DNA of 64,000 bases, from positions 3,844,001 to 3,908,000 of the forward strand of contig NZ_CP145732.1 in NCBI RefSeq assembly GCF_036884845.1, written 5' to 3'. The position numbers and the translations under genes were made by a program. A model generated the notes under the pieces. It was given only the letters and a program-made list of their open reading frames with translations, was not told the DNA's origin and made no database searches. Numbering within the stretch: the stretch's first letter is position 1; the number at the start of each line of letters is the position of its first letter. Shown here in pieces: positions 53,445 through 62,019 of this stretch. This DNA is from Pseudomonas sp. MAG733B. GTDB lineage: Bacteria; Pseudomonadota; Gammaproteobacteria; Pseudomonadales; Pseudomonadaceae.

Positions 53445-54563
53445 TCAGGGCAACTCGCCGATCAGGCCTTCGGCGATTCGTTGCGCATCCTCGGCAATAC
53501 TCTCGCTGAGAAGAGCCAGCGGTCCGCCGTTGTGTGGCCAATTCGGGTTGTTGTTCTGAGGGACGTTGCTGCTGTCGATCCGGCTGATACGCCGTTCGAT
53601 ACGTTGCGCGATCTCGGCCGTCAACAACCGTGCGCGGCTGGCGATATTGCCATCCAGGCGATCGGCATCGAGTTGCGCAAAACCCAACCCGCACATCAGT
53701 CGGGCAGCATCCAGTTGGGTGGCGAGTTCGGCGAACTGCATGGCCACGAGGTGCTGGGCGGCAATCGGGCGACCGAACTGCGTGTTGTGGCTGGCCCGGG
53801 ACATCGATGCATCGAGCAACGCCTGACCACGGGCCAATTGGATCACCGCTTCATGCAATTTGAATGTATCCAGCACATGGCGTGTCATCAGCGAGGCAGG
53901 GGCTGCATCGCCGAGCCAGCGCTGTGTCGGGAGTCGGGCCTGAGTGATCTGCAGGCACATGTGCTTCTCACCTTCAACATCGTGGTAATGACGGATCTCG
54001 AAGCGGTCTTCCGAGCGATCCAGCAATATCCATGAGGAAGACTTCGAGTGTTCGCGAACCGCACAAATGAGCAAGTCGGTCTGCAGGCTTGCGCTGACGT
54101 TGTCGCATCTGCCGTCAATGAGCCACTCGTCGCCTTTGCGTCGACCGTGCAGTGCACTGGTCGGGCCGTTCCGGGTGATTCCGACAAGTCTGCGGCCAGC
54201 GATCAACTCGGGGAGATAGCGCTCAGCCAGCGCCGGATGCTGCATCACCAGCGTCGTTGCGAGCGTATTGAGCAATACCTGACAGGCAAGTTCGACACTG
54301 CCTGCTGCCAACTCTTCGAACAGTCTGCCCTGGGTCACCCAGTCGACGCCGTGACCTCCGAGGGACCTGGTCACCACCATGCCAGGCAAGCCGAACTCGG
54401 CGACCGCCTGAGTGAGTTCCAGCAGCTGATCGCGCGGTGCTGCGGCGTGGCGCAATAGACTGGCGACGGGTGCAATTTCACGCTGCACAAAGGTGCGCAT
54501 GCTGTCGATTGAAAGCCTTTGGGCATCTGTCATCGGTGGACATACCATCTCAAGTTCACTCAT
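53445..54563 (-). CDS. Diverged acyl-CoA dehydrogenase-like protein
   Basis: The 372-residue protein keeps an acyl-CoA dehydrogenase-like N-terminal domain (FVQREIAPVASLLRHAA, FGLPGMVVTRSLGGHGVDWVTQGRLFEELA) and FGRPIAAQHLVAMQFAELATQLDAARL. The C-terminus is unlike the family: there is no GGYG helix, no RDAR segment and no catalytic Glu motif, and it ends with SSNVPQNNNPNWPHNGG. The middle (NGPTSALHGRRKGDEWLIDGRCDNVSAS) replaces the TEPxxGSD motif. It may be an inactive or new-function relative. It diverges from the LuxR gene. Confidence 0.68.
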   Translation of the reverse strand: MSELEMVCPPMTDAQRLSIDSMRTFVQREIAPVASLLRHAAAPRDQLLELTQAVAEFGLPGMVVTRSLGGHGVDWVTQGRLFEELAAGSVELACQVLLNTLATTLVMQHPALAERYLPELIAGRRLVGITRNGPTSALHGRRKGDEWLIDGRCDNVSASLQTDLLICAVREHSKSSSWILLDRSEDRFEIRHYHDVEGEKHMCLQITQARLPTQRWLGDAAPASLMTRHVLDTFKLHEAVIQLARGQALLDASMSRASHNTQFGRPIAAQHLVAMQFAELATQLDAARLMCGLGFAQLDADRLDGNIASRARLLTAEIAQRIERRISRIDSSNVPQNNNPNWPHNGGPLALLSESIAEDAQRIAEGLIGELP

Positions 54564-54605
54564 AGTCCGGATGCTTCCAAGTTAATGCATTGCCGATGAT
54601 TTCCG

Positions 54606-54623
54606 CCCACCCCGCTGGAGTGG
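54606..54623. promoter_or_regulatory. 18-bp operator-like dyad upstream of the LuxR gene
   Basis: CCCACCCCGCTGGAGTGG at 54606-54623 lies between the divergent acyl-CoA dehydrogenase-like and LuxR genes and matches the sites at 45148, 45240 and 57346. If LuxR binds it, this would be an autoregulatory site. Confidence 0.45.
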
Positions 54624-54658
54624 TGTCACCTTCATCGCCCTCGCTCGAGTTTTGCCTG

Positions 54659-57340
54659 ATGAAACCCAACACCCTGCTTGTCAGCACCAAATTCGCTCCG
54701 CCGCGCCTCTCCAGCCAAGCTGTATTGCGTGAGGAACTGATGGCGCGTCTGAACGATGCGCGCCATAAAAAACTAATGGTCATCACCGGCAGCGCCGGGT
54801 TTGGAAAGACCACGTTGATGGCGCAATGGCGAATGGAATTGGTCAAGGAGGGGGCACGCGTTGCCTGGCTTTCGCTGATTTCCGAGGATGCATCGAGGAC
54901 GACGTTCTGCGCCGGGTTGATCGGTACCCTGCAAAAAATCGGACTGGTTCTGGAGGACGACCTGTGGCTGATAAGCGACGCGGGTAAGACTGGTTGGCAG
55001 CAGGCGATGTGCGCAGCCCTGGTCAATACGCTCGACCGGGATGGGGCCGAGCAATACCTGATGATCGACGATTTTCACCACATCACCGATCCCGCGATCC
55101 TGGCGCTGATACAGGCGCTGGTCGACGCGGCCCCAGGGAATTTGCACATTGTCTTGGCATCACGGGTGGCGACGCCGCTATTGCTCGGTCGCCTGCGGGC
55201 AATGGGCGAGCTTTGCGAGATTGACGGCACTGAACTGTCGTTCGCCTTTCGCGAGTCCTTCAGTTTTCTCAAGAATCATCTGGATGCCAATATCGATCTA
55301 GACGCCGCACATTCGATTCACGACTTGACCAACGGATGGCCGATCGGCCTGCAACTGGTGTCGATCTCGATGAAGGCCAAGCCTGGCAAGTCGCCGAAAC
55401 CCGGCAGACAGTTGCTCAACAGCGCGAGTCTTGGTGCGTATCTTTCCGAGGACGTCATTGGCGATCTACCCGATGAGTTGTTCCAGTTCATGCAGAAAAT
55501 ATCGATTTTGCGTCGTTTCAGTTCTCCCTTGGCCGCCTATGTCACGGAAAACGAGCATGCCCCGCAGCTGATTGCATCCATTGAAGCACGTAACCTGTTT
55601 TTGCTGCCGGTGGACATGGAAGATCGTTTTGAGTGGTATCGGCTGCATCCAATGTTCGCTGAGTTCCTCAACCAGCGCCTGGAGCAGGGCGGGATCGACG
55701 TCAGTGGGCTGCACCTGCGTGCTGCTCAATGGTTCGCCAATGAGGAGCTCTTTACCGAAGCTGTTCGACACGCGGTGCTCAGCGGTGATTTTCAGACGGT
55801 AGTGGAGATCCTTGAACGGGCCATTCCTACTCTGGCCAATCTCAGTCATCTTGGCGTCTTCATGCGCTGGATCGAGAGCGTGCCGACAGAGCTTCTCGCC
55901 CAGCATCCGCGATTGATGCTGATGGGGGCCTGGAGTGCGGTGATGGTCGGCCATCTGGACACGGCCAGGCATTGGAAAGACATCCTGACGTCGAGCCACC
56001 CGACACCAACCCAGGCGTTGCAAATCAAATTGTTGCAGGCGTTGATCGCAGAGATGGACGAGGACGTGGAAAACGGCCTGGTCTATCTGAACGAGATTGG
56101 CGACGCGCCATTGGGTCATGCTTTTTTCGAGTACTTCCGCTGGGGGCTGACCGTGGCCGCGCTTGCCACCCTCGGGCAGTATGCTCAGGCGCGAAGCCGA
56201 TTCAACACATTGGCTGACCACCACATGCTCAGCAATACAAGCGAGGTGGCGCTGGTCAACCGCAGCACCTTGGGTGTCGTCGCGCTGTACGAAGGCAACG
56301 TGCTGGAAGCCGAACGCGTCTGTTCGAGCGTCCTTGCAGACGCGGAAACCCATCATGGGCGTCGTTCGATAAGTGCGACCAGTACGGCGGCGATTCTGGC
56401 TGAGTTGTGGTACGAACTTGACCGCATCGACGACGCCCGAGAAACCCTCGCCAACCGCCTGGACATGCTGCATTTTTCTGCGCCTGAATACATGTACTGC
56501 GCCGCCCGTACTTATGCACGGCTGCAGTTCCTGCAGGAAGGCGTAAGGAGTGCGCTCGACTATGTCGCAAAAAAAGAAAGCCATTTCCGCGCGCTGGGGT
56601 TGAACCATGGCGTTGCCGTCATGCTTGCCGAGCAGGTCAATCTGGTGCTGAAAGCCGGTGACTGGCGACATGGCGAATCGTTACAGGCAACCCTCGACGA
56701 TCTGGCTTTGCAACCACAGCAATCCCAATCTTGCCATAGCGCAATCGTTGCCACGGCCGCATTGTCGCGGGCTCGCCTGGCGTTGGCCAAGCAGGAGCCG
56801 GCAGCAGCGCTGCTGGCGATCGAAGCGGTGCATGAAATCGCTACCCGGCTCAACAGGGGTGCGCTGTTGGTCAAAGCCGATCTCCTCAAGGCAATTGCAC
56901 TGGATCGACTCGGGCATGACGATGCCGCCCGAGACCGTCTGAAAACAGCGCTTGCCTCAGGTTACCGATTGGGCCTTTTGCGCAGCTTTCTCGATGAGGG
57001 AGAGACATTACGTGGCTTGCTGGCTGGGCTGGACTGTCAGTCCGTGGAGACGCTTGCGCAGTATCAACAGCAACTGCTGGCCCGCATGAAGCAGACTACG
57101 TCATTGATCAGTGACAAGACGGCGCCGCCGTTGACGGGCTCTCACGATGACACCGAGCCGTTGACCAAGCGCGAGCAGGAGATTCTCACGCTGTTGGAGC
57201 AATCCATGTCCAATAAGCACATCGCACTGGCACTCAACATCAGCGTACAAACCGTCAAATGGAACTTGAAGAACATGTTCATCAAACTCGGCGTGTCGAG
57301 TCGTTACGAAGCCATCATCGTTGCGCGCAAGCGCGGATGA
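54659..57340 (+). CDS. ATP-binding LuxR-family (MalT/LAL type) transcriptional regulator
   Basis: The 893-residue protein has TKFAPPRLSSQ at the start, Walker A TGSAGFGKTTL near 43-53, a long TPR-like middle region, GLLRSFLDEGE and the LuxR HTH (LTKREQEILTLLEQSMSNKHIALALNISVQTVKWNLKNMFIKLG) at the end. ATG 54659 is preferred because the family starts just before the TKFxPPRL motif; 54596 is an alternative upstream ATG. It is full length compared with the truncated relative at 6047-7072. Position suggests it controls the right cluster. Effector unknown. Confidence 0.88.
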   Translation: MKPNTLLVSTKFAPPRLSSQAVLREELMARLNDARHKKLMVITGSAGFGKTTLMAQWRMELVKEGARVAWLSLISEDASRTTFCAGLIGTLQKIGLVLEDDLWLISDAGKTGWQQAMCAALVNTLDRDGAEQYLMIDDFHHITDPAILALIQALVDAAPGNLHIVLASRVATPLLLGRLRAMGELCEIDGTELSFAFRESFSFLKNHLDANIDLDAAHSIHDLTNGWPIGLQLVSISMKAKPGKSPKPGRQLLNSASLGAYLSEDVIGDLPDELFQFMQKISILRRFSSPLAAYVTENEHAPQLIASIEARNLFLLPVDMEDRFEWYRLHPMFAEFLNQRLEQGGIDVSGLHLRAAQWFANEELFTEAVRHAVLSGDFQTVVEILERAIPTLANLSHLGVFMRWIESVPTELLAQHPRLMLMGAWSAVMVGHLDTARHWKDILTSSHPTPTQALQIKLLQALIAEMDEDVENGLVYLNEIGDAPLGHAFFEYFRWGLTVAALATLGQYAQARSRFNTLADHHMLSNTSEVALVNRSTLGVVALYEGNVLEAERVCSSVLADAETHHGRRSISATSTAAILAELWYELDRIDDARETLANRLDMLHFSAPEYMYCAARTYARLQFLQEGVRSALDYVAKKESHFRALGLNHGVAVMLAEQVNLVLKAGDWRHGESLQATLDDLALQPQQSQSCHSAIVATAALSRARLALAKQEPAAALLAIEAVHEIATRLNRGALLVKADLLKAIALDRLGHDDAARDRLKTALASGYRLGLLRSFLDEGETLRGLLAGLDCQSVETLAQYQQQLLARMKQTTSLISDKTAPPLTGSHDDTEPLTKREQEILTLLEQSMSNKHIALALNISVQTVKWNLKNMFIKLGVSSRYEAIIVARKRG

Positions 57341-57345
57341 CGCCC

Positions 57346-57363
57346 CCCCTCCAGTGGGGTGGG
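57346..57363. promoter_or_regulatory. 18-bp operator-like dyad upstream of the second MBL gene
   Basis: On the minus strand this reads CCCACCCCACTGGAGGGG, differing from the site at 54606 in only two positions. It lies in the 111-bp gap between the LuxR stop codon and the MBL gene start, about 90 bp upstream of it. Confidence 0.5.
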
Positions 57364-57451
57364 TCGCAACCCTGAATCAATGCATTAACGTGCGCTCCTT
57401 TGCATGCCTTGCGATGTTGTGAGGCACCCGCATACACAGGGGTTGAACATT

Positions 57452-58315
57452 GTGATTCGTAGCATTTCCACACTGGCAGGCCCGCGTCGGAAACTGGACG
57501 GGGGAATTCTGTTCGGGCATACACCTCGTTTGAAATGGTCGCAGTGGATGAAGCCCGATCTGGACAATCAGGTGGACATCGCTTCCCGAGCCTTACTGGT
57601 GCAACAGCCGGGGATGAACATCCTCGTGTTGTCTGGTGCTGACGCGCTATTGGCTCCGCCACCACGCACCTGCCGCTGCCAGCCACGGGTGATGGGACTG
57701 TTGGACAACCTGGCGCAACACGGTTTGTGTGAAGACGATATTGACGCGGTGGTGTTGACTCATCTGCATGCGCCACTTTCCGAAGAGCTGCTCGAGCGCG
57801 TAAGGGAAGGGGAGATGCCCCGATTATTGTTCCCGAAAGCGCGGTACCTGACTGGCGAACGTCACTGGGCTCGCGCACGCAATCCCCACCCCCGTGACCG
57901 CGACTTGTTTCTCTCGCCATTGATGCATCGTCTGGAAAAAAGCGGGCGTCTGGTCCTGATCAACCGTAGCGCCTGCGAACTGCTCGGCGAGGGTTGGCAC
58001 TTTGATTTCAGTGATGGTTTTACGCCGGGGCAACTGTTGCCGGAAATCCAGCTACAGGGTGGCCCGGTGGTGTTCGTCGGCAATCTGATCCCGGGAACGC
58101 ACTGGTTGAGCCTGACTATCAACAGCGCCTACGACCGCAATCCCGAATGCGTCATAGGCGACAAGGAACGCTTGCTTGACCACCTGGTGGAAAAAGCAGG
58201 AAGACTGGTCTTTTCCCTGGATCCGGATGTGGCCATGGTCAAAGTCATGCGTGACCGGCAGTCACGTTACATTCCATACGACCTTTACACGTCGTTGAGT
58301 CGGTTTGACACCTGA
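57452..58315 (+). CDS. Metallo-beta-lactamase-fold protein with degenerate metal site, copy B
   Basis: The 287-residue protein starts at GTG 57452 (AGGGG upstream), giving the same length and N-terminus style as copy A. The metal motif is HLHAPL instead of HxHxDH. The second loop is DGFTPGQLLP instead of GHTPGH. The GDLIP strand is GNLIP, so the Asp is also lost, and the final loop is FSLDPDV. LDGGILFG, ERHWARARNPHPRDR and AYDRNPECVIGDKERLLDH are strongly shared with copy A. Conservation of the scaffold with loss of ligands in both copies argues for a retained non-hydrolytic role. Confidence 0.83.
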   Translation: MIRSISTLAGPRRKLDGGILFGHTPRLKWSQWMKPDLDNQVDIASRALLVQQPGMNILVLSGADALLAPPPRTCRCQPRVMGLLDNLAQHGLCEDDIDAVVLTHLHAPLSEELLERVREGEMPRLLFPKARYLTGERHWARARNPHPRDRDLFLSPLMHRLEKSGRLVLINRSACELLGEGWHFDFSDGFTPGQLLPEIQLQGGPVVFVGNLIPGTHWLSLTINSAYDRNPECVIGDKERLLDHLVEKAGRLVFSLDPDVAMVKVMRDRQSRYIPYDLYTSLSRFDT

Positions 58316-58728
58316 GTGTCGAGCACCGCGTCAGGGTAGAGAGCGCGTACTAGGGAATCGAAACCAAGCCTGATACGCAGTGGTTCACGATGTTTCGTTT
58401 CTAGGTCCGGATAAGGGCGTGTTCGATAAAAGTTGGACGATGACCGATATCGAGATGGTCAAATGATAGACCGACTGGAACCGACCAAGGAAAAGTAACA
58501 ACACTGACAGTTGGAGTGCAGAGGGCCTACGTAGACCTGACCCCGCCTCCGATAGCGGGTATAGGGAAAGGACTGACAATCTGAGCTCCCAGTCGCAAGC
58601 GAACTCTCACCTGTGAGCTTCGACTAGGTTTTTGGTTGCGCGTTGGTGAAATGCCCGCCTCAACTCAGCGCCGCCAACAAACGAGGAGCGGCATGTTCCT
58701 CGCACCGAAGGGGAAAATAAACGAATAC
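58316..58728. other. 413-bp gap with no gene I can support
   Basis: Both strands were read; no ORF with family features was found. A 6-bp stem CGAGGA/TCCTCG at 58682-58702 may end the NmrA-like transcript. The rest shows several short repeats and GC-rich stems that could be a decayed mobile element or an RNA, but nothing specific was recognised. Confidence 0.4.
58682..58702 (-). terminator. Hairpin downstream of the NmrA-like gene
   Basis: The stem CGAGGA/TCCTCG with a 9-base loop lies 27 bp after the stop codon of the minus-strand gene and is followed, in the direction of transcription, by TTTGTTGG. The T tract is weak. Confidence 0.4.
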
Positions 58729-59598
58729 TTAAAGCGAGAAAGCCACCCGTAAAATGCCCTCAAGATCTTTCGGCTTGCGCCCCAGCAGTTTTTCAAGCGT
58801 GCGACTGCTCTGGTCGAAAGCGCCTTTATCGATAGCATTGCCCCAGCCGCTGAGGAATTTCGCGACCGCGGTTGGCCAGCCGTCAGCCTCTCGAGCGGCG
58901 ATGAATGCCTGAACGGAAATTGGTTGGTAAGCAACCGGCTTGCCCGTCAGTCGAGTCAACCCGTCTGCGATGTCCTGAAACGACCAGGTCTGTCCCGCAT
59001 TTAGCAGGCAAGTGCGATTTTCATAGCCTGTTTGGGTTAACAGTGCGGCACCGGCTTCTGCCAGTTCGGTATAAGTGGCGAAGCTGGCTCGACCTTGCCC
59101 TGTTGGGGCGCTGAAGCCTTCTTTTGCCGCATTGGCACCGATGAGGAAGGGCAAATCGTTAGCGTATAGCGGATGTTGAATAATTGTGTACGTGAGGCCC
59201 GACTTCTCAAGCAATCGCTCGGTAGCTATATCACTCTCCGTCACGCCCTCGATAGGTGCCAGCTCATCGTTGATCCGTTGAATACTGGTGTAAACCACAT
59301 GGCGAACACCCGCGCGGCCGGCTGCAATGATCACGTTTTTATGCTGGGCAAGACGATCACTGAACGCTACGGCTGACACCAAATAGATTTTTTCTACGCC
59401 TTCGAACGCTGCCACCAGCGAATCGTAGTCGGTGTAATCCGCTCGGCGCACTTCTATACCTAATGCAGCCAGAGGCTCCGCCTTTTCAATATCACGTGCC
59501 ATTGCCACAACATCTGATGCCGGGATTTTTTGTATCAGTGAACGCAAGACAGCATTGCCCAATCTGCCTGTCGCGCCGGTAACGAGAATTTTTGCCAT
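58729..59598 (-). CDS. NmrA/QorB-like NAD(P)-binding oxidoreductase
   Basis: The 289-residue atypical SDR has the N-terminal motif ILVTGATGRLGNAVLRSL. Typical features follow: VVAMARDIEKAEPLAALGIEVRRADYTDYDSLVAAFEGVEKIYLVS and VVYTSIQR. The QorB subfamily reduces quinones with NADPH; others sense NADP. It diverges from the LysR gene at 59712 with a gap of about 110 bp, a usual arrangement for LysR-regulated QorB-like genes. Confidence 0.87.
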   Translation of the reverse strand: MAKILVTGATGRLGNAVLRSLIQKIPASDVVAMARDIEKAEPLAALGIEVRRADYTDYDSLVAAFEGVEKIYLVSAVAFSDRLAQHKNVIIAAGRAGVRHVVYTSIQRINDELAPIEGVTESDIATERLLEKSGLTYTIIQHPLYANDLPFLIGANAAKEGFSAPTGQGRASFATYTELAEAGAALLTQTGYENRTCLLNAGQTWSFQDIADGLTRLTGKPVAYQPISVQAFIAAREADGWPTAVAKFLSGWGNAIDKGAFDQSSRTLEKLLGRKPKDLEGILRVAFSL

Positions 59599-59711
59599 GA
59601 TGCTTTGCTTTCCAATCTTGAACCAGGAGGAAGCCCATCATGACCAAAGCATCAAGGATTAATTAGTCTTCAATCGGTAGAATCAGCTTCAACCAAAAGT
59701 TGGAGATGATC

Positions 59712-60632
59712 GTGGAAACCCTGGGTAATCTTGAGTCCTTCGTCCGTGCCGCAGAAGCCAGCAGCTTTTCCGAAGCCGCACGACGCATGGGCATTTCAGC
59801 TGCCGCCGTCAGTAAAAATGTGGCGCGACTTGAAGCGAATCTGGGTACGCGGTTGTTCCACCGCAGCACGCGCAGTCTCACCCTCACCGAGGCGGGAGAG
59901 TTGTTTTACCAAGAGGTCGCGCAAGGCCTGGAAACCATCCAGGGGGCCATCAACCAGATTGGCGAAACTCGCGAAGTACCCGCAGGGCGACTGCGGGTCA
60001 ATTTGGCACCGTCTTTGGCTTACGATTATGTATTGCCATTGCTCAAGACCTTCAAACAGCGTTATCCCGCTGTGGTGCCGGATTGGCACCTGGAAATCCG
60101 ACGCGTGGATTTGATAGGTGAAGGTTTTGATGTCGCTATCGGCGGCGGCATGGAATTGTCACCGGGCGTTGTGGCGCGCGAACTGGCCAAACTTCATCTC
60201 GTGGCTGTCGCTGCTCCATCATGGCTTGAAGGCAAACCGCTACCCGCTACGCCCAGCGATTTGCAGGGGGCCGATGGCATCGTAATGCGTTCGACCAACT
60301 CAGGGCGTTTGCTGAACTGGACACTTCGTGATTCCGGGGAAGGGCGGTACGACCTGAATCTAAAACCAGCAGCCATCATGAACGACCCAGAAGCGCTGTG
60401 TAGTTGCGCTGTGATGGGGTTAGGTGTCGCGCTACTACCCTTGGATCGCGCCTGGCCTCGCTTGCAAAGCGGTGAGCTGGTTCGATTGTTACCCGACGGG
60501 TACGTGGATCTGGGCGTGGTCTCGATTTACTACTCTTCAAAAAAGTCCTTGCCGGCGAAAACACGGGTGTTCGTCGATTTTCTGTTAGAGCATTTTCAAG
60601 AATCGCTCTGCCAACACTTCCGTGCCGATTGA
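59712..60632 (+). CDS. LysR-family transcriptional regulator
   Basis: The protein of about 306 residues has the winged HTH (NLESFVRAAEASSFSEAARRMGISAAAVSKNVARLE) and the LysR effector domain. GTG 59712 is taken because GGAG lies 6 bp upstream; ATG 59706, two codons earlier, is an alternative. It likely controls the divergent NmrA-like gene. The style (ETLGNLESFVRAAE) is like regulators of aromatic- or quinone-responsive genes. Confidence 0.87.
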   Translation: METLGNLESFVRAAEASSFSEAARRMGISAAAVSKNVARLEANLGTRLFHRSTRSLTLTEAGELFYQEVAQGLETIQGAINQIGETREVPAGRLRVNLAPSLAYDYVLPLLKTFKQRYPAVVPDWHLEIRRVDLIGEGFDVAIGGGMELSPGVVARELAKLHLVAVAAPSWLEGKPLPATPSDLQGADGIVMRSTNSGRLLNWTLRDSGEGRYDLNLKPAAIMNDPEALCSCAVMGLGVALLPLDRAWPRLQSGELVRLLPDGYVDLGVVSIYYSSKKSLPAKTRVFVDFLLEHFQESLCQHFRAD

Positions 60633-60680
60633 CACATCGGTGGGCACCAGTCCTGAAGGATGTTCTCAAACCATAAGTGG

Positions 60681-60920
60681 TTATTCGGAATACTTCGTGA
60701 AGATCAGGTCCGTTGCAGGGGGCATCTTCGTATCGCAAGCGAAGCAACCATTGATGATCTTTTCACTGGGATTGGGCTTGCCGTTTTCAAACTGCCCGTA
60801 ACCTAAGCATTCAGCCATTCGGACCAGATCAGCAAATGATTTCGCCTGCATTTTTTTCATCGCGTTACCACGGTGAATCTTGACAGTAACTTTGCAAGTT
60901 TGGAAAGCGTAGCAGTTCAA
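60681..60920 (-). pseudogene. Chimeric gene remnant: response-regulator HTH tail joined to cytochrome P460 tail
   Basis: The 79-codon frame joins two unrelated C-termini. Its first part (VTVKIHRGNAMKKMQAKSFADLVRMAE) is the end of a FixJ/StyR-type response-regulator HTH. Its second part (GQFENGKPNPSEK, then GCFACDTKMPPATDLIFTKYSE) is the end of a cytochrome P460. The heme motif is CFACD instead of CxxCH, so the axial His is lost. The two parts meet around LG-YGQF without a stop. No upstream domains are visible. It is probably a deletion scar between two former genes. Identification rests on reading of family C-termini and should be checked. Confidence 0.6.
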
Positions 60921-60994
60921 ACGACAGGGCAGTGCCGAGCATGCTCACAAGCAGACGAATCACGTCAAAAAGTCTAGTTGGCGAAATGGATACG

Positions 60995-61891
60995 CTAAAT
61001 CTCGCGACGCAGTTTCCCCGGCGCTTCCCCGTAAAACGCCTTGAATTTCTTGCTGAAAGCCGACTGCGACTGGTAACCGACCTGCACGGCAATATCGCTC
61101 AACCCTAGATGGGAGTGGCTCAGCAGATTGAACGCCAATTCCATCCGGACCTGAGTCAACAGCACCCAGGGCGATGCACCCGCCACTCGTGCGAAGGCGC
61201 GCAGAAAAGTTGCCCGGGACATGCTTGCCATTTCCGCCAGCCCTTCAACGGTCCACTCGAATGCAGGGTCGGCCAACATCGCCTGCCACGCGCGTCCGAG
61301 GCGTTTATCGCTGAGCAAAGCGAGTGAACCGGTGGTCTGGCCATCGCTTGCCAGGTGCGCTCGCAGGATCAAGGTGAACAGCGCCTGGGATAGCGCGTCG
61401 AGCATGAATCTGGAGCAGACCTGGTCACCATCCGCTTCGCCACGCAGCATCTCCACCAGCGCAGGCAACGGCCCACTGGCCGTGGGCGGGATGACCAGAT
61501 ACTCGGGCAGCGCGGCAAACAGCAGTGACGTGCGATTGAAGTGAAACCCGCCACAGAGCATGTCGAAATCGCGACTGGTCCCGCCAATTCGATGCATCGG
61601 TACGACACCACCTTCGCTAACGCTCGGCACGGTCGGCGCTACGGTTTTGCCTGGGCTGTGCATGACATGCGGCGCGCCTCGCGCAAGCAGCAGAATGTCC
61701 CCGGCCTTCATGGGAACGCGCTGGCCATCGGGAAAGTCTACCCGGCACTCTCCGGCCAGCACGATGTGATAGGGCGCCCGGCCCAAGGCTTCCTGCGCAT
61801 GCTCGCGTGCCCAATCCCCCTCGAATTGGCAGCGCAAATCCAGACTGCCGCGAACATTGGCCAAACTGATGAGTTTATCGATTGAGTTCAT
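60995..61891 (-). CDS. AraC-family regulator with cupin-like sensor domain
   Basis: The 298-residue protein has an N-terminal AraC-binding/cupin-like domain (PYHIVLAGECRVDFPDGQRVPMKAGDILLLARGAPHVMHS). It has two AraC HTH motifs at the C-terminus (WTVEGLAEMASMSRATFLRAFARVAGASPWVLLTQVRMELAFNLL and LGLSDIAVQVGYQSQSAFSKKFKAFYGEAPG). ATG 61891 (MNSIDKLISLANVRG) is preferred over the frame start at 61978. It diverges from the DUF417 gene, a common pairing, so it probably controls it. Confidence 0.85.
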   Translation of the reverse strand: MNSIDKLISLANVRGSLDLRCQFEGDWAREHAQEALGRAPYHIVLAGECRVDFPDGQRVPMKAGDILLLARGAPHVMHSPGKTVAPTVPSVSEGGVVPMHRIGGTSRDFDMLCGGFHFNRTSLLFAALPEYLVIPPTASGPLPALVEMLRGEADGDQVCSRFMLDALSQALFTLILRAHLASDGQTTGSLALLSDKRLGRAWQAMLADPAFEWTVEGLAEMASMSRATFLRAFARVAGASPWVLLTQVRMELAFNLLSHSHLGLSDIAVQVGYQSQSAFSKKFKAFYGEAPGKLRREI

Positions 61892-62019
61892 TTTGAGTTT
61901 TTCGCAATAAAAGCTGAGCCGATTGAGCAAATCCGAATCGCGCCACTGGAGAAAACAGAGTGTGTCGAAACAGTACACTCAACCTGTTCACGTTGAGACG
62001 ATCAAGCAACAACTTGAGC

